From: Colwellia polaris
GTDB taxonomy: Bacteria > Pseudomonadota > Gammaproteobacteria > Enterobacterales > Alteromonadaceae
Reading direction: 5' to 3'
Assembly (NCBI RefSeq): GCF_002104515.1
Contig: NZ_NBOE01000001.1
Location: 682,001 to 746,000 of the forward strand
Length of the DNA stretch: 64,000 nucleotides
Part shown: one piece after another, positions 37,891 to 47,058 of the stretch
Numbering within the stretch: the stretch's first letter is position 1
Layout: every line of letters begins with the position of its first letter
Program-made: the position numbers and the translations under genes
Notes under the pieces: generated by a model
The model's input: only the letters and a program-made list of their open reading frames with translations
The model's database searches: none
What the model was told of the DNA's origin: nothing

Positions 37891-39501
37891 TTAAATAAAT
37901 AGTTCAAAAGAGAACAAAAATACTAATGTGAAAATAAAGAAACCAAATAGCGCATAACATACTTTGTCTACTTTACCTGGAACTAAATACCAGCCGTTTT
38001 CTTTTTCTGCAGAGCCACTATCGGCAAACGCTTTGATTTGACCTTTAATGGTATACGGCGAGTAATCTTTTTGTTTTCCATCGATAACTAAGCTAGCAAT
38101 AATGGTTACTACCACATTAACAAACGCACCAATAGCAGCGTACCAAGGCCATGCAATATCAGTGTAAATAGCGGTGTAAGCTACTGCTAATACACCCACT
38201 AATGTGCCTACTAATAAACCACGTTCTGTCGCATGTTTAGAGAAAAAGCCTAAGCCAAACATACCTAATTGCGCACCAACAAAATACGAACCTACTTTAC
38301 TTAACACTTCTAAAATAGAGCCTGTGCTATGCAAGTGATACATAATGGCAGGGAAGATAATAATAGTGGCCCAAAAAAGAGTGAAGACACGTGAAACATT
38401 CAAATAGTGTTTGTCTGATTCATTCGGCTTGTAGTATTTTTTATAAAAATCTAGGGTTGAAACTGTAGATAATGAGTTGAATGCGGAGTCTAAACTCGAC
38501 ATTGATGCAGCCATAACCGCTGCGGCGATAATACCCATTAAACCAGGCATACCATACTGAGAAGCAAACTCTAAAATAATGGTGTTTTCATTTTCAAAAG
38601 TTTTACCTTGGTAATAGTTATAAAATAGTATCCCCATAATAATAAAGAAGAAATATACAAAGAAAGCTAAGAAACCCATTAACAAGTACGACTTTTTCGC
38701 GTCACCAATATTTTTAGCCGCTAAGGTACGCTGTACCATCATTTGGTTGGTACCATAAACCGTAATATGATAAAGCGTCATGGCTAAAATACCTGACCAA
38801 ACGGTTGTTACATTACTGAAGTCGAAATCAAAGTTAAGCGGGTTAGTTTTACCCTCTGCTTTTAGTTGAGCTAAGCTTTCCATCACGGGTGTGGTGCTAT
38901 TATCAATTAATGCATACATAATAATACCGGCACCCAACAATAATATGCCGGACTGAATTACGTCAGTCCAAATTACCGCGGTTATTCCCCCCATTACGGT
39001 GTAAATAAGCGCAATAATGGTAACAATAATAATCGAGGTTATTTCTGGAATACCTGTGATATAACTTAAAACAATAGAGGTGGCGTAAAGCACTGCAGCC
39101 GAGCTCATAGTTTGAGATATTAACCAAATACCTGAGACTAAAGCACGTGCCTTCTTGCCAAAGCGTTTTTCTTGGTATTCGTATATTGAGGCAACTCCAG
39201 CGTTGTAGAAAAATGGAAAAAAGAAGGTTATAACGGCGATAATTACTAATGGGTAATTAAGGTGTATCGCTATAACCGACAAGCCATCTTTATATGCCCA
39301 GGCTGGCGCGCCTAGAAATGTCATGGCACTAACGTAGGTAGCAATTACTGAAATACCAATTGCCCACCAGGGAGTGGTTTTTTGTCCTAGATAGAAGTCA
39401 TCAGCGGTGCTGACTTTTTTACTGATAACATAACCTAATAGCAGGTTTGCCAAAATATAAACAATTAAAATAGTCCAGTTAAGCGTTCCAAACTCTGTCA
39501 T
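37891..39501 (-). CDS. Sodium:solute symporter (SSS family)
   Basis: 536 aa with about 13-14 membrane helices. SSS family features: the N-terminal region DDFYLGQKTTPWWAIGISVIATYVSAMTFLG, the Na+ site region around GGITAVIWTDVIQ and SSLDSAFNSLSTVSTLDFYKK. It imports small organic solutes with Na+ across the inner membrane, and here probably completes the uptake route started by the TonB receptor. First gene of its operon. A perfect palindromic operator lies about 55 bp upstream. Confidence 0.92.
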   Translation of the reverse strand: MTEFGTLNWTILIVYILANLLLGYVISKKVSTADDFYLGQKTTPWWAIGISVIATYVSAMTFLGAPAWAYKDGLSVIAIHLNYPLVIIAVITFFFPFFYNAGVASIYEYQEKRFGKKARALVSGIWLISQTMSSAAVLYATSIVLSYITGIPEITSIIIVTIIALIYTVMGGITAVIWTDVIQSGILLLGAGIIMYALIDNSTTPVMESLAQLKAEGKTNPLNFDFDFSNVTTVWSGILAMTLYHITVYGTNQMMVQRTLAAKNIGDAKKSYLLMGFLAFFVYFFFIIMGILFYNYYQGKTFENENTIILEFASQYGMPGLMGIIAAAVMAASMSSLDSAFNSLSTVSTLDFYKKYYKPNESDKHYLNVSRVFTLFWATIIIFPAIMYHLHSTGSILEVLSKVGSYFVGAQLGMFGLGFFSKHATERGLLVGTLVGVLAVAYTAIYTDIAWPWYAAIGAFVNVVVTIIASLVIDGKQKDYSPYTIKGQIKAFADSGSAEKENGWYLVPGKVDKVCYALFGFFIFTLVFLFSFELFI

Positions 39502-39555
39502 ATCTATCTCTCTTTATTTTTTTACAGAAGTCTTTTTTTGTTAATTATTCATCGT

Positions 39556-39569
39556 TGACTTCGAAGTCA
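39556..39569. promoter_or_regulatory. LacI-type operator, symporter / SnoaL divergent promoters
   Basis: TGACTTCGAAGTCA is a perfect 14-bp palindrome with the central CG typical of LacI-family operators. It lies between two divergent transcription units, and the same palindrome recurs in two other divergent regions of the locus. Confidence 0.75.
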
Positions 39570-39741
39570 TTTAAACATAGCATTGTTTAAAATAATATGA
39601 AAGCAGATATTATCTAAAAAATTGATAATAAGTTAAGGTTTGCTCTAGAGTTAACTAAATTCTGTAGGAATTTGTTTGTATGTAACTAACTAATTTATTG
39701 TAATTTATAAACTTATAACAGCGCTAATATTGAGGGTAATG

Positions 39742-40752
39742 ATGACAAACGAACAGCAAAATAAAAATTTAATACTGGAGTATTACCAAGCTTTAGAGCA
39801 GTCTTCAGCGGAAACTGTTGGCGATGTTTTGACTCAATATATGAGTAATGATTGCCAATGGTATGGTGTGCATCCTTTTAACGAGCAAAAAGGCCCACAA
39901 GCGATAAATGAGGTGTTTTGGCAGCCTTTTATGCATGCTTTTAAAAATATTCAACGCAGACAAGATGTGTTTATGGCTGGTGTTAGTGGCAACGATGGTG
40001 CTAATTGGGTAACCAGTATGGGGCACTTTATGGTGCAGTTTGATAAAGATTGGTTAGGCATACCTCGCTCTGGGCGAGTGGCTATGGTGCGCTATGCAGA
40101 TTTTAACTGTATAGAAAACGGCAAAATAGTTCGTGCTGGTTTTTTCTGTGACATTATCAGCGTTATGCATCAAGTGGGGATTAATCCTTTACCTCAAGCA
40201 ACAGGTCATTCATTTATTTATCCTGGTCCGCGAACTCATGATGGTATTCAGTTAGACGACAAAGACCCTGTAGAAGCTGAGAAAACCATGGCTGTACTTA
40301 ACCAAATGATTGATGATTTATCTCAACTTAATCAAACTGGCAATGACACATATCCACCTGAAATTTTGGAAAGAACATGGGCTAAAGATATGGTGTGGTA
40401 TGGCCCTGCTGGCATTGGGGCAACTTATACTATTCCAAAATTTCAAGAGCAGCATTCGTACCCGTTTAGGCAAGGACTAAAAGATAAAGTGTTTAATGGC
40501 CATATTTGCCGATACGCAGAAGGAAACTATGCCTGTTTCTTTGGTTGGCCTAACTTAAGCAGTACACCTATTGGAGGATTTCTAGGATTACCTGGTGGTA
40601 ACATTAGGGCCGACATGCGAGTGGTTGATGTTTATCGCAGAGAGGGTGATAAGTTAATGGAAAACTGGGTGTTAATTGATATTCCTTATTGGTTAAAGCA
40701 GCAAGGTTTAGATATTTTAGAACGTAGTCGAAAAATTAATAACCCGAGTTAA
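39742..40752 (+). CDS. SnoaL/NTF2-like protein C (double domain)
   Basis: 336 aa. Two SnoaL-like halves; the second begins around residue 205 with MVWYGPAGIGATYTIPKFQEQH and ends with MRVVDVYRREGDKLMENWVLIDI, a pattern shared with proteins D and E. The first half contains the matching VAMVRYADFNCIENGKIVRAGFFCDI. The start at 39742 has AGGG five bases ahead. SnoaL-like proteins include polyketide cyclases and ester cyclases, so an isomerising or ring-forming step is possible, but nothing in the sequence proves it. Own promoter, divergent from the symporter. Confidence 0.75.
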   Translation: MTNEQQNKNLILEYYQALEQSSAETVGDVLTQYMSNDCQWYGVHPFNEQKGPQAINEVFWQPFMHAFKNIQRRQDVFMAGVSGNDGANWVTSMGHFMVQFDKDWLGIPRSGRVAMVRYADFNCIENGKIVRAGFFCDIISVMHQVGINPLPQATGHSFIYPGPRTHDGIQLDDKDPVEAEKTMAVLNQMIDDLSQLNQTGNDTYPPEILERTWAKDMVWYGPAGIGATYTIPKFQEQHSYPFRQGLKDKVFNGHICRYAEGNYACFFGWPNLSSTPIGGFLGLPGGNIRADMRVVDVYRREGDKLMENWVLIDIPYWLKQQGLDILERSRKINNPS

Positions 40753-40850
40753 GCTCGAGGTTTAGGTCTGATTAATCGGTTTAACTAGTGGCAATATTAG
40801 CAGCACTAATTTATAGGTTTAATGCTGAGTGCATTTAAATCAAAGACATT

Positions 40851-40882
40851 AAAAAAGGAAGCCTAGTAAGCTTCCTTTTTTT
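40851..40882. terminator. Bidirectional terminator between SnoaL-like C and D
   Basis: AAAAAAGGAAGC pairs with GCTTCCTTTTTTT between two convergent genes. Confidence 0.88.
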
Positions 40883-40914
40883 GATAAAGCCAGTATTCAC
40901 TGATTAATCAATAA

Positions 40915-41883
40915 TTAAGTGTTATCACCTAATTGTTCTTTCATCATAGCAAATACATCGAGACCCATTTGCATACAGATATCAATAATATCAATTGCAA
41001 CCCAGTTCTCTTTAAGTAAATCACCTTCGCGACGCCAAATATCCATCACACGTAACGATAGTTGTTTATTACAAGGCGGTAGACCTAACCAATCACCAAC
41101 ACTATGCGTGCCGTGCATATGAGGCCAACCACCTGTTGCAACATAGTTACCGTCAGATACCAAAGTGGCTTTATGGTCGACATCCCTGTCTGGAAAACTA
41201 AAAACAAAAGGCCCTTGGTGATCCCTTCTAAAACCCTCAATACCACGAGTAGTTCCTATACCCGCTGGGCCGTACCACATAAAGTCGGGGTGCCAAAAGT
41301 TCTCTAACTTCATGCTTGATAACGATTTACCGTCAAAACGACCAAGTTCGGCTAACATATCAAGTATCAGTTGCTCAGATTTTTCGGCTTCAGCTTTGCT
41401 GGTTTTTTCTCTGCTTAAACCGTCCATTGTTGATGGCGGCATAATAAGCCCACTATGGCCTAAGCTTTTTCTTAATGGATTAACGCCCACTTGGTTCATT
41501 GCATCAAGAAAATCGATAATTAAAAAACACTGTTTAATTTTATTTTCGTCAAGTTCTACTAATTCGGTAAAGCGTAAATAAAGTGTTTTATTATTCGCAG
41601 GTATTCCCCAAAGTGGCTGACTAAAGGTGCCAACAAAATAACCGGTACTGGCAATCCACTCTTTACCGTTATATTCACTTTGTACGTTAATAAATGGCTT
41701 GCGCTCTATATCGGGCAATGCGCTGACTAAAGGCTGCCAATACGAGGTTAATAATTCGTTTGTACCAAGTAAGTTATTAACAGGCGCACTAACACGCCAT
41801 GCTACTTGGTCATGAACATATGCCTCTATATTGTTAGGTGATGACTTGAGTTGTTGATACAACTTATCAATAACGGTTACCAT
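40915..41883 (-). CDS. SnoaL/NTF2-like protein D (double domain)
   Basis: 322 aa, the same layout as C and E. The second half has FWHPDFMWYGPAGIGTTRGIEG, VATGGWPHMHGTHSVGDWLGLPP and LRVMDIWRREGDLLKENWVAIDI. The first half holds the equivalent WIASTGYFVGTFSQPLWGIPANN block. Transcribed divergently from gene E, with a perfect operator palindrome between them. Proteins C, D and E are clearly paralogous by eye; they may act on related intermediates or form hetero-oligomers (inference). Confidence 0.75.
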   Translation of the reverse strand: MVTVIDKLYQQLKSSPNNIEAYVHDQVAWRVSAPVNNLLGTNELLTSYWQPLVSALPDIERKPFINVQSEYNGKEWIASTGYFVGTFSQPLWGIPANNKTLYLRFTELVELDENKIKQCFLIIDFLDAMNQVGVNPLRKSLGHSGLIMPPSTMDGLSREKTSKAEAEKSEQLILDMLAELGRFDGKSLSSMKLENFWHPDFMWYGPAGIGTTRGIEGFRRDHQGPFVFSFPDRDVDHKATLVSDGNYVATGGWPHMHGTHSVGDWLGLPPCNKQLSLRVMDIWRREGDLLKENWVAIDIIDICMQMGLDVFAMMKEQLGDNT

Positions 41884-41942
41884 AATTTTTCTCCACTAAA
41901 ATAAGTTTTACTTGAATTACTTTGAACTCAGGCTATCATTGA

Positions 41943-41958
41943 ATGACTTCGAAGTCAT
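41943..41958. promoter_or_regulatory. LacI-type operator, SnoaL D / E divergent promoters
   Basis: ATGACTTCGAAGTCAT, a perfect 16-bp palindrome containing the same 14-bp core as at 39556. It is about 60 bp from gene D and 78 bp from gene E. Confidence 0.75.
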
Positions 41959-42035
41959 CAATATTTTTATAATAGTATTTTGATAATAATATTTCGATCT
42001 CATTAGCGTATTTGTTTCATCATAGGAGAGTGTCC

Positions 42036-43046
42036 ATGCCGCAAGATTTACGTCATGCGAATAAAAAGCTAATTAAGCCGTTTAGTGAATCATTGTATAA
42101 CTTTAACGAGGTTGCTGTACGCCAAGCGATTAAGCAAATTTTTTCACCAAATGCTAAGCTGCAACTATCATTTCCTTTTGAAACCTTATCAGGCCCCGAT
42201 CGTTTATTTGAGGATGTTTATAAACCTTTGCAACGGGCAATCCCCGACCTTGAACGACGTGAAACTATTGTAATGGCAGGCACTAGTGAAGAGGGAAGCC
42301 ATTGGGTTGGGTGTTGTGGATATTACACTGGAAGCTTTGAAAGCAGTTGGTTAGATATTCCCCCAACGGGGCATCAAGTAGCTATGCGCTTTCATGAATT
42401 TTATCGTATAGAAAACGGCTTAATTGTGGAAATGCAGGCAATTTGGGATATTCCTGAAGTTATGATGCAAGCTAACGCATGGCCAATGTCGCCAAGTTTA
42501 GGGCGTGAATGGCATGTTCCTGCACCTGCAAAGCAAGACGGCTTAACGATTGAAAACAATATTGAAGTTGCTAATCGCAGTGGCAAGTTAGTGGGAGATA
42601 TGTGTAATTCATTAGGCAATTATGCAACCGGTGGTGTTGAAGCTATGCAGCTTGAAAAATATTGGCATCCAAGATGTAGTTGGTATGGTCCATCAGGCAT
42701 TGGCACTGGCCGTGGTATTAAAGGCTTTCGAAATTGGCATCAAATTCCCTTTCTAAATGCTTTGCCTAATCGTGTAGGTGATGTTGGGCAAGGCTACTTA
42801 TTTGCTGATGGCGAGTATGTTGGTTTTACGGCGTGGCCTGGTATGCACATGAAAGTAAGTGGTGATGGTTGGTTAGGTATTGCCCCCTCGAATCAAGAAA
42901 TTACCATGCGCAGCTTAGATTTTTGGCGTTGTGAAAACGGCTTAATCCGTGAAAACTGGGTACTGGTTGATTTATTACATGTTTATCATCAACTTGGCGT
43001 TGATGTATTAGGTAGAATGAAAGAGTTTAATAAAGCACGTTATTAA
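42036..43046 (+). CDS. SnoaL/NTF2-like protein E (double domain)
   Basis: 336 aa. The second half has KYWHPRCSWYGPSGIGTGRGIKG, FTAWPGMHMKVSGDGWLGIAPS and MRSLDFWRCENGLIRENWVLVDL, closely matching D and C. The first half has WVGCCGYYTGSFESSWLDIPPTG and an ENGLIVEMQAIWDI segment. The start at 42036 is supported by AGGAGAG eight bases upstream; an in-frame start 24 bases earlier lacks this. The gene ends at a long stem shared with the aldolase gene. Confidence 0.75.
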   Translation: MPQDLRHANKKLIKPFSESLYNFNEVAVRQAIKQIFSPNAKLQLSFPFETLSGPDRLFEDVYKPLQRAIPDLERRETIVMAGTSEEGSHWVGCCGYYTGSFESSWLDIPPTGHQVAMRFHEFYRIENGLIVEMQAIWDIPEVMMQANAWPMSPSLGREWHVPAPAKQDGLTIENNIEVANRSGKLVGDMCNSLGNYATGGVEAMQLEKYWHPRCSWYGPSGIGTGRGIKGFRNWHQIPFLNALPNRVGDVGQGYLFADGEYVGFTAWPGMHMKVSGDGWLGIAPSNQEITMRSLDFWRCENGLIRENWVLVDLLHVYHQLGVDVLGRMKEFNKARY

Positions 43047-43056
43047 TAGTTTCTCT

Positions 43057-43090
43057 GAATAAATAAAGTCCGAAAGGGCTTTATTTATTC
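43057..43090. terminator. Bidirectional terminator between SnoaL-like E and aldolase
   Basis: A 15-bp stem with one G-T pair (GAATAAATAAAGTCC / GGGCTTTATTTATTC) and GAAA loop between convergent genes. Confidence 0.8.
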
Positions 43091-43115
43091 ATACGATAAG
43101 GAAATGTTTAAGATT

Positions 43116-43886
43116 CTATTCTGCTGACTTTGCTATTGAGCTTTCAAAACTCTGCTGCAATTGATTAGCGCCATTAAGTAAAAAGCTATGATCAGAGCCT
43201 AATAAAAATAAGCTCACACCTGATTTTATCCAAAGTGGAAGTTCAGCCAAATTACCAACAAACATACCGCAATTTTTATTATACTTCTTAGTCGCAGCAA
43301 CAACTTTTTCAACGGCTGCTATTACATCAGGGTGGCTTGGGTCTGTTTGTTGTAATGCTACCGTTAAATCCATTCTGCCAATAAAAATACAATCAATGCC
43401 TTCTACTTGGCAAATAGCATCGATGTCGTCTATAGCCTCTAAGTCTTCAATTTGCGCTATTACGCACGTTTCATTTTTGTTGGCGGCTAGGTTGTCGGGC
43501 AATTTATGAGTGGTATAACCGGCAAAGCGTGTTGATCCAGCATAGCCTCTGCCGTCTGGTCCATAAAAACATTTTTTTACTATACGTTTAGCATGCTCAG
43601 CATTTAATACATGAGGAATAACAACCCCGTCAGCGCCTAGATCTAAAGCATTTAAAATAGTGGCATTTTCACTGTCGGGTATACGAATAATGACCGGTTT
43701 TTGTTTTGACTTTGCCGCGAGTACACAAGTGTCTAAATCTGCTCTGTCAAAAGGGGCATGTTCAGCATCTAAACATAAAACATCTAAATTAGTATGGGCT
43801 AATACTTCAGTATTATGAAAATGTGGCGTTTTGATAAATGTACCGAGTAAGGGCTTTTTTGTTGCTAATGCTTGTTTAAGGTTCAT
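43116..43886 (-). CDS. HpcH/HpaI-family class II aldolase
   Basis: 256 aa. Metal-dependent aldolase of the HpcH/HpaI/citrate-lyase-beta family, which cleaves 2-keto-3-deoxy acids or 4-hydroxy-2-oxo acids to pyruvate plus an aldehyde. Seen: the catalytic His in CLDAEHAPFDRADL, Arg in VIIRIPDSE, the metal ligands in AQIEDLEAIDDI and IGRMDLTVAL, and GADGVVIPHV. Last gene of the operon HisD-like - LacI - hydrolase - aldolase. It is probably the carbon-carbon cleavage step that feeds pyruvate to central metabolism (inference). Confidence 0.88.
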   Translation of the reverse strand: MNLKQALATKKPLLGTFIKTPHFHNTEVLAHTNLDVLCLDAEHAPFDRADLDTCVLAAKSKQKPVIIRIPDSENATILNALDLGADGVVIPHVLNAEHAKRIVKKCFYGPDGRGYAGSTRFAGYTTHKLPDNLAANKNETCVIAQIEDLEAIDDIDAICQVEGIDCIFIGRMDLTVALQQTDPSHPDVIAAVEKVVAATKKYNKNCGMFVGNLAELPLWIKSGVSLFLLGSDHSFLLNGANQLQQSFESSIAKSAE

Positions 43887-43901
43887 TTTATATCCCTTAT
43901 G

Positions 43902-44627
43902 TTAAGTTGGTGTATGTTGTTGAGTTGAACCCAACGAATACCATTGAATTAATGCTTGCGATACTTTCTCTGCTTGTTCTAAAGGCGAGAAGTGCGCGCA
44001 TTGTTCAAGTAATACTAATTCGCTAGTCGGTAATGCTTTATGCATCATTAGTTGGTGTTTAACAGGGCAAATTTTATCTTCTAGACCACTAATAATCAGT
44101 ATGTTCGCTTTAAGGCTTTGTAGAACTTCTAGTGAGTCTGGGCGATCTTCTATTGCCATTGCTTGCGCAGAAAAACATTTTTTACCAAGCGATAAAGCCA
44201 TATCTAGAATAATTTTTTGATATTCTGCTTTTTGTTGGTGAAGGTAATTAGGCATAAATGTATTTTCGATCAATAGCCTAAGCTGACCAGCATTGGCTTG
44301 CTTAATATGCTCAACTCTTCCTGCTTTTCTTTCGGGAAGATCGGCATGGCAATTTGAATTAATTAACGCGAGCTTAGCAATTAGATGTGGGTGAGTTTTC
44401 GCGACTTGGGCTGCAACAATACCGCCCATAGAGAAACCAATAATAGCGCATGGTTGATCACCAGTTGCTTTTATTACGCTTGCTGCCATTTCTGGCAAAG
44501 TTGCTTCATCGGTAAATTGTACAACTGATATCTGATGACTATATTGGCTGAGTTGAGTTATTTGATGACTAAACATGGCACCTGTACATAAGGTGCCGGG
44601 TAAAATTAATATGGGCAAAGTGGGCAT
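43902..44627 (-). CDS. Alpha/beta hydrolase
   Basis: 241 aa. Catalytic triad visible: nucleophile in IIGFSMGGIVAAQ, Asp in ISGLEDKICP and His in LEQCAHFSPLEQ. The oxyanion region is LPILILPGTLCTGAMF. It resembles enol-lactonase or carboxylesterase-type enzymes, so opening of a lactone or ester intermediate is plausible. It lies 15 bp after lacI and 15 bp before the aldolase. Cytoplasmic. Confidence 0.85.
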   Translation of the reverse strand: MPTLPILILPGTLCTGAMFSHQITQLSQYSHQISVVQFTDEATLPEMAASVIKATGDQPCAIIGFSMGGIVAAQVAKTHPHLIAKLALINSNCHADLPERKAGRVEHIKQANAGQLRLLIENTFMPNYLHQQKAEYQKIILDMALSLGKKCFSAQAMAIEDRPDSLEVLQSLKANILIISGLEDKICPVKHQLMMHKALPTSELVLLEQCAHFSPLEQAEKVSQALIQWYSLGSTQQHTPT

Positions 44628-44642
44628 AACAACATAACCTAG

Positions 44643-45650
44643 TTACGGTCGCTTTACTGAATTCCCTTTAATTAAGGTACCCGTTAATACACGAGCTTCA
44701 GGCGGCGAGTCAGGGTTTTCTATGTGTTCTATTAACATGTCTACAGCTGCTTTTACCAATTGCTCTAACGGTTGTTTAACGGTAGTTATTTGGTAACTTT
44801 GCCAAAATGATGAAGCGATCCCATCGAAGCCGACAACAGACATATCGTTTGGAATATGAATGTTGTGTTTCTCTCTTATTTCGTCAATTACGCCAATCGC
44901 CATGGTATCGTTACTGCAAATTACCGCGTCTGGCGCAGGATTTTTTTTCAACCATTGGGCAATACAGTTTCTACCCGATTGATACGAATAGTCGCCATAA
45001 AGTACAGGCACATTTGGTTCCCCAGACTTTTGCAATAAATCAAGCGCGATTTCGCGACGTTCATTGGCAACATCAGAGTCTTTAGGGCCTGAAAGGACTA
45101 AATAAGATTTAGGATTATTTAATTTTAATTCGGCAAGCAGTTGCTTAATGCCTTGTTCATGATTACAACAAACGGTATTGGTTGAAGCATCAGGAACATT
45201 GCGGTTATAGAGCACTACGGGTATTTTATGTTGCTCAAATTGCGCCAAACGTTGGCTTTCAAAATGAGCAGCAAGTGCAATAACGCCATCAACTTGGAAG
45301 GTCCAGATTTGTTCAAATAACTCATCTACACCTTCAGCGTCATCTAAAGTAAATAATAAAACTCGCTTATTACGAGCCGCAAGTTGTTTGCTTACTTGCG
45401 AAAGTACTTCAGGGTAGTTTTCATTCGCACGAGACGAAACGATAACCGCCACCATACCAGACTGTTTAGTAATCAGCATTCTCGCGATGGCATTAGGTCG
45501 ATAACCCATTTTATTCGCTACGGCCGTTACTTTTTCACGAGTTTTTGCCGAGACACTTAAGCCCGGTCTAAATACTCGTGAAACAGCTGATTGAGATACG
45601 CCCGCTTCGCGAGCGACATCATAAGAAGTAACCTTTTTATTTTTAGTCAA
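44643..45650 (-). CDS. LacI-family transcriptional regulator
   Basis: 335 aa. N-terminal helix-turn-helix and hinge: TSYDVAREAGVSQSAVSRVFRPG...TREKVTAVANKMGYRPNAIAR. The rest is the periplasmic-binding-protein-like sugar/ligand domain (VDGVIALAAHFES, PDAVICSNDTMAIGVIDEI, ISVVGFDGIAS-type segment). It is embedded in a catabolic operon, three bases after the HisD-like gene. The recurring TGACTTCGAAGTCA palindrome is the best candidate for its operator, so the regulator would control its own operon and the whole locus. Confidence 0.92.
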   Translation of the reverse strand: MTKNKKVTSYDVAREAGVSQSAVSRVFRPGLSVSAKTREKVTAVANKMGYRPNAIARMLITKQSGMVAVIVSSRANENYPEVLSQVSKQLAARNKRVLLFTLDDAEGVDELFEQIWTFQVDGVIALAAHFESQRLAQFEQHKIPVVLYNRNVPDASTNTVCCNHEQGIKQLLAELKLNNPKSYLVLSGPKDSDVANERREIALDLLQKSGEPNVPVLYGDYSYQSGRNCIAQWLKKNPAPDAVICSNDTMAIGVIDEIREKHNIHIPNDMSVVGFDGIASSFWQSYQITTVKQPLEQLVKAAVDMLIEHIENPDSPPEARVLTGTLIKGNSVKRP

Positions 45651-45653
45651 TGT

Positions 45654-46928
45654 TTACCCTTTATATCTTCTTAAACGAATATCAGCTTGCTCCTTATGGC
45701 CAGCAAACCCTTCAACAGCACAAAGTCTAGAACAATATTCACCAACAACAACCGATGCTTCTTCTGTAGCGCTTTGAAATGTACAGGTTTTAATAAACTT
45801 ACCAACCCATAGTCCGCCAGTATAACGTGCCGCCTTACGAGTTGGAAGTGTATGGTTTGTACCAATACACTTATCACCATAAGATACGTTTGTTTCTGGG
45901 CCTAAGAAAAGTGCACCAAAGTTACGCATGTTCTCTTTAAAATAGGGGATATTTTCAGTCATAATTTGTACGTGTTCAAAAGCTAAGTCGTTAGCAACTT
46001 CAATCATTTCTTCGTAGGTATCACAAACAATCACTTCACCGTGATCTTTCCAAGCAGCTCCTGCAACTTCACCTGTTGGCAAAATAGTTAATTGTCTTTC
46101 TACTTCAGCCATAGTATCGCGTGCCAGTTTTTCACTATTTGTTAATAATATCGCTGGAGATGTTGGACCATGCTCAGCTTGACCCAGTAGGTCAGCAGCA
46201 CACAATTCTCCATCGACACTTTCATCGGCAATAACTAATGTTTCTGTTGGACCCGCAAATAAATCTATACCTACACGACCAAATAGTTGGCGCTTTGCTT
46301 CAGCAACAAAAGCATTGCCAGGGCCAACAATCATATCAACAGGGGCAATTGTTTCTGTTCCAATAGCCATGGCAGCTATTGCTTGTACGCCACCAAAGCA
46401 ATAAATTTCGTCAGCACCAGCTAAATCCATTGCAACAACAATGGCAGGAGATGGTTTGCCATTAAAAGGTGGAGCCGCCGCAATAACACGTTTTACACCT
46501 GCAACTTTAGCGGTAACTACACTCATGTGAGCAGAGGCGACTAACGGATATTTACCACCTGGCACATAACAACCCACACTTTCCATTGGTATATGCTTAT
46601 GACCAAGTATAACGCCAGGTAATGTTTCTACTTCCACGTCTTTCATCGAATCACGTTGAATTTGAGCGAAATTACGAACTTGCGTTTGCGCCCATTTAAT
46701 ATCTTCTATGATACTGTCATCGAGTTCTTCGTAGCAGGCTTTAATTTCTTTCTTTGTTAGTCTGAATGACTTCGGATTCCACTTATCGAACGTTTCAGAG
46801 TATTTTGCAACGGCTTTATCACCATCTTGTTCAATATCTTCAAGAATGTTTTCTACTGTTGTTTTAACTGATTGTAAAAAATCTTTTTTTTCTTCTTCTT
46901 GCTTGCCTTTCTTTAGGTATTTAATCAT
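45654..46928 (-). CDS. HisD-family alcohol dehydrogenase (HpsN-like)
   Basis: 424 aa. Histidinol-dehydrogenase fold with the zinc and catalytic residues: [12 protein letters not shown] (Gln, His), [15 protein letters not shown] and [14 protein letters not shown] (late His). The sequence fits the non-histidine subgroup that includes sulfopropanediol 3-dehydrogenase HpsN ([30 protein letters not shown]), not biosynthetic HisD, and no his genes are nearby. It should oxidise a primary alcohol to a carboxylate with NAD+. Sulfolactate lyase genes are absent, so the substrate need not be a sulfonate. First gene of its operon, with an operator-like site about 93 bp upstream. Confidence 0.85.
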   Translation of the reverse strand: MIKYLKKGKQEEEKKDFLQSVKTTVENILEDIEQDGDKAVAKYSETFDKWNPKSFRLTKKEIKACYEELDDSIIEDIKWAQTQVRNFAQIQRDSMKDVEVETLPGVILGHKHIPMESVGCYVPGGKYPLVASAHMSVVTAKVAGVKRVIAAAPPFNGKPSPAIVVAMDLAGADEIYCFGGVQAIAAMAIGTETIAPVDMIVGPGNAFVAEAKRQLFGRVGIDLFAGPTETLVIADESVDGELCAADLLGQAEHGPTSPAILLTNSEKLARDTMAEVERQLTILPTGEVAGAAWKDHGEVIVCDTYEEMIEVANDLAFEHVQIMTENIPYFKENMRNFGALFLGPETNVSYGDKCIGTNHTLPTRKAARYTGGLWVGKFIKTCTFQSATEEASVVVGEYCSRLCAVEGFAGHKEQADIRLRRYKG

Positions 46929-47020
46929 TTCAATATCTCCAGTTTATTTGATTTTAATTTTGACTTAATTAATAAAGATTCGACTTATTAACTTGAACTT
47001 ATCTAAATCCTACGTAATAA

Positions 47021-47034
47021 TGACTTCGAATGCA
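47021..47034. promoter_or_regulatory. LacI-type operator, HisD-like / SDR divergent promoters
   Basis: TGACTTCGAATGCA matches the palindrome TGACTTCGAAGTCA in 12 of 14 positions; the left half and central TTCGAA are intact. It lies between the two divergent operons. Confidence 0.65.
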
Positions 47035-47058
47035 ATAATTGATTTTAGGATAAATGTT

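Noticed and set aside
46771-46800. Further operator half-site TGACTTCGGATTCC inside the HisD-like gene
   Set aside because: Only the left half matches and it lies within coding sequence; likely chance.
45654-46928. Histidine biosynthesis gene hisD
   Set aside because: No other his genes are near, the neighbours are catabolic, and the sequence fits the HpsN-like branch.
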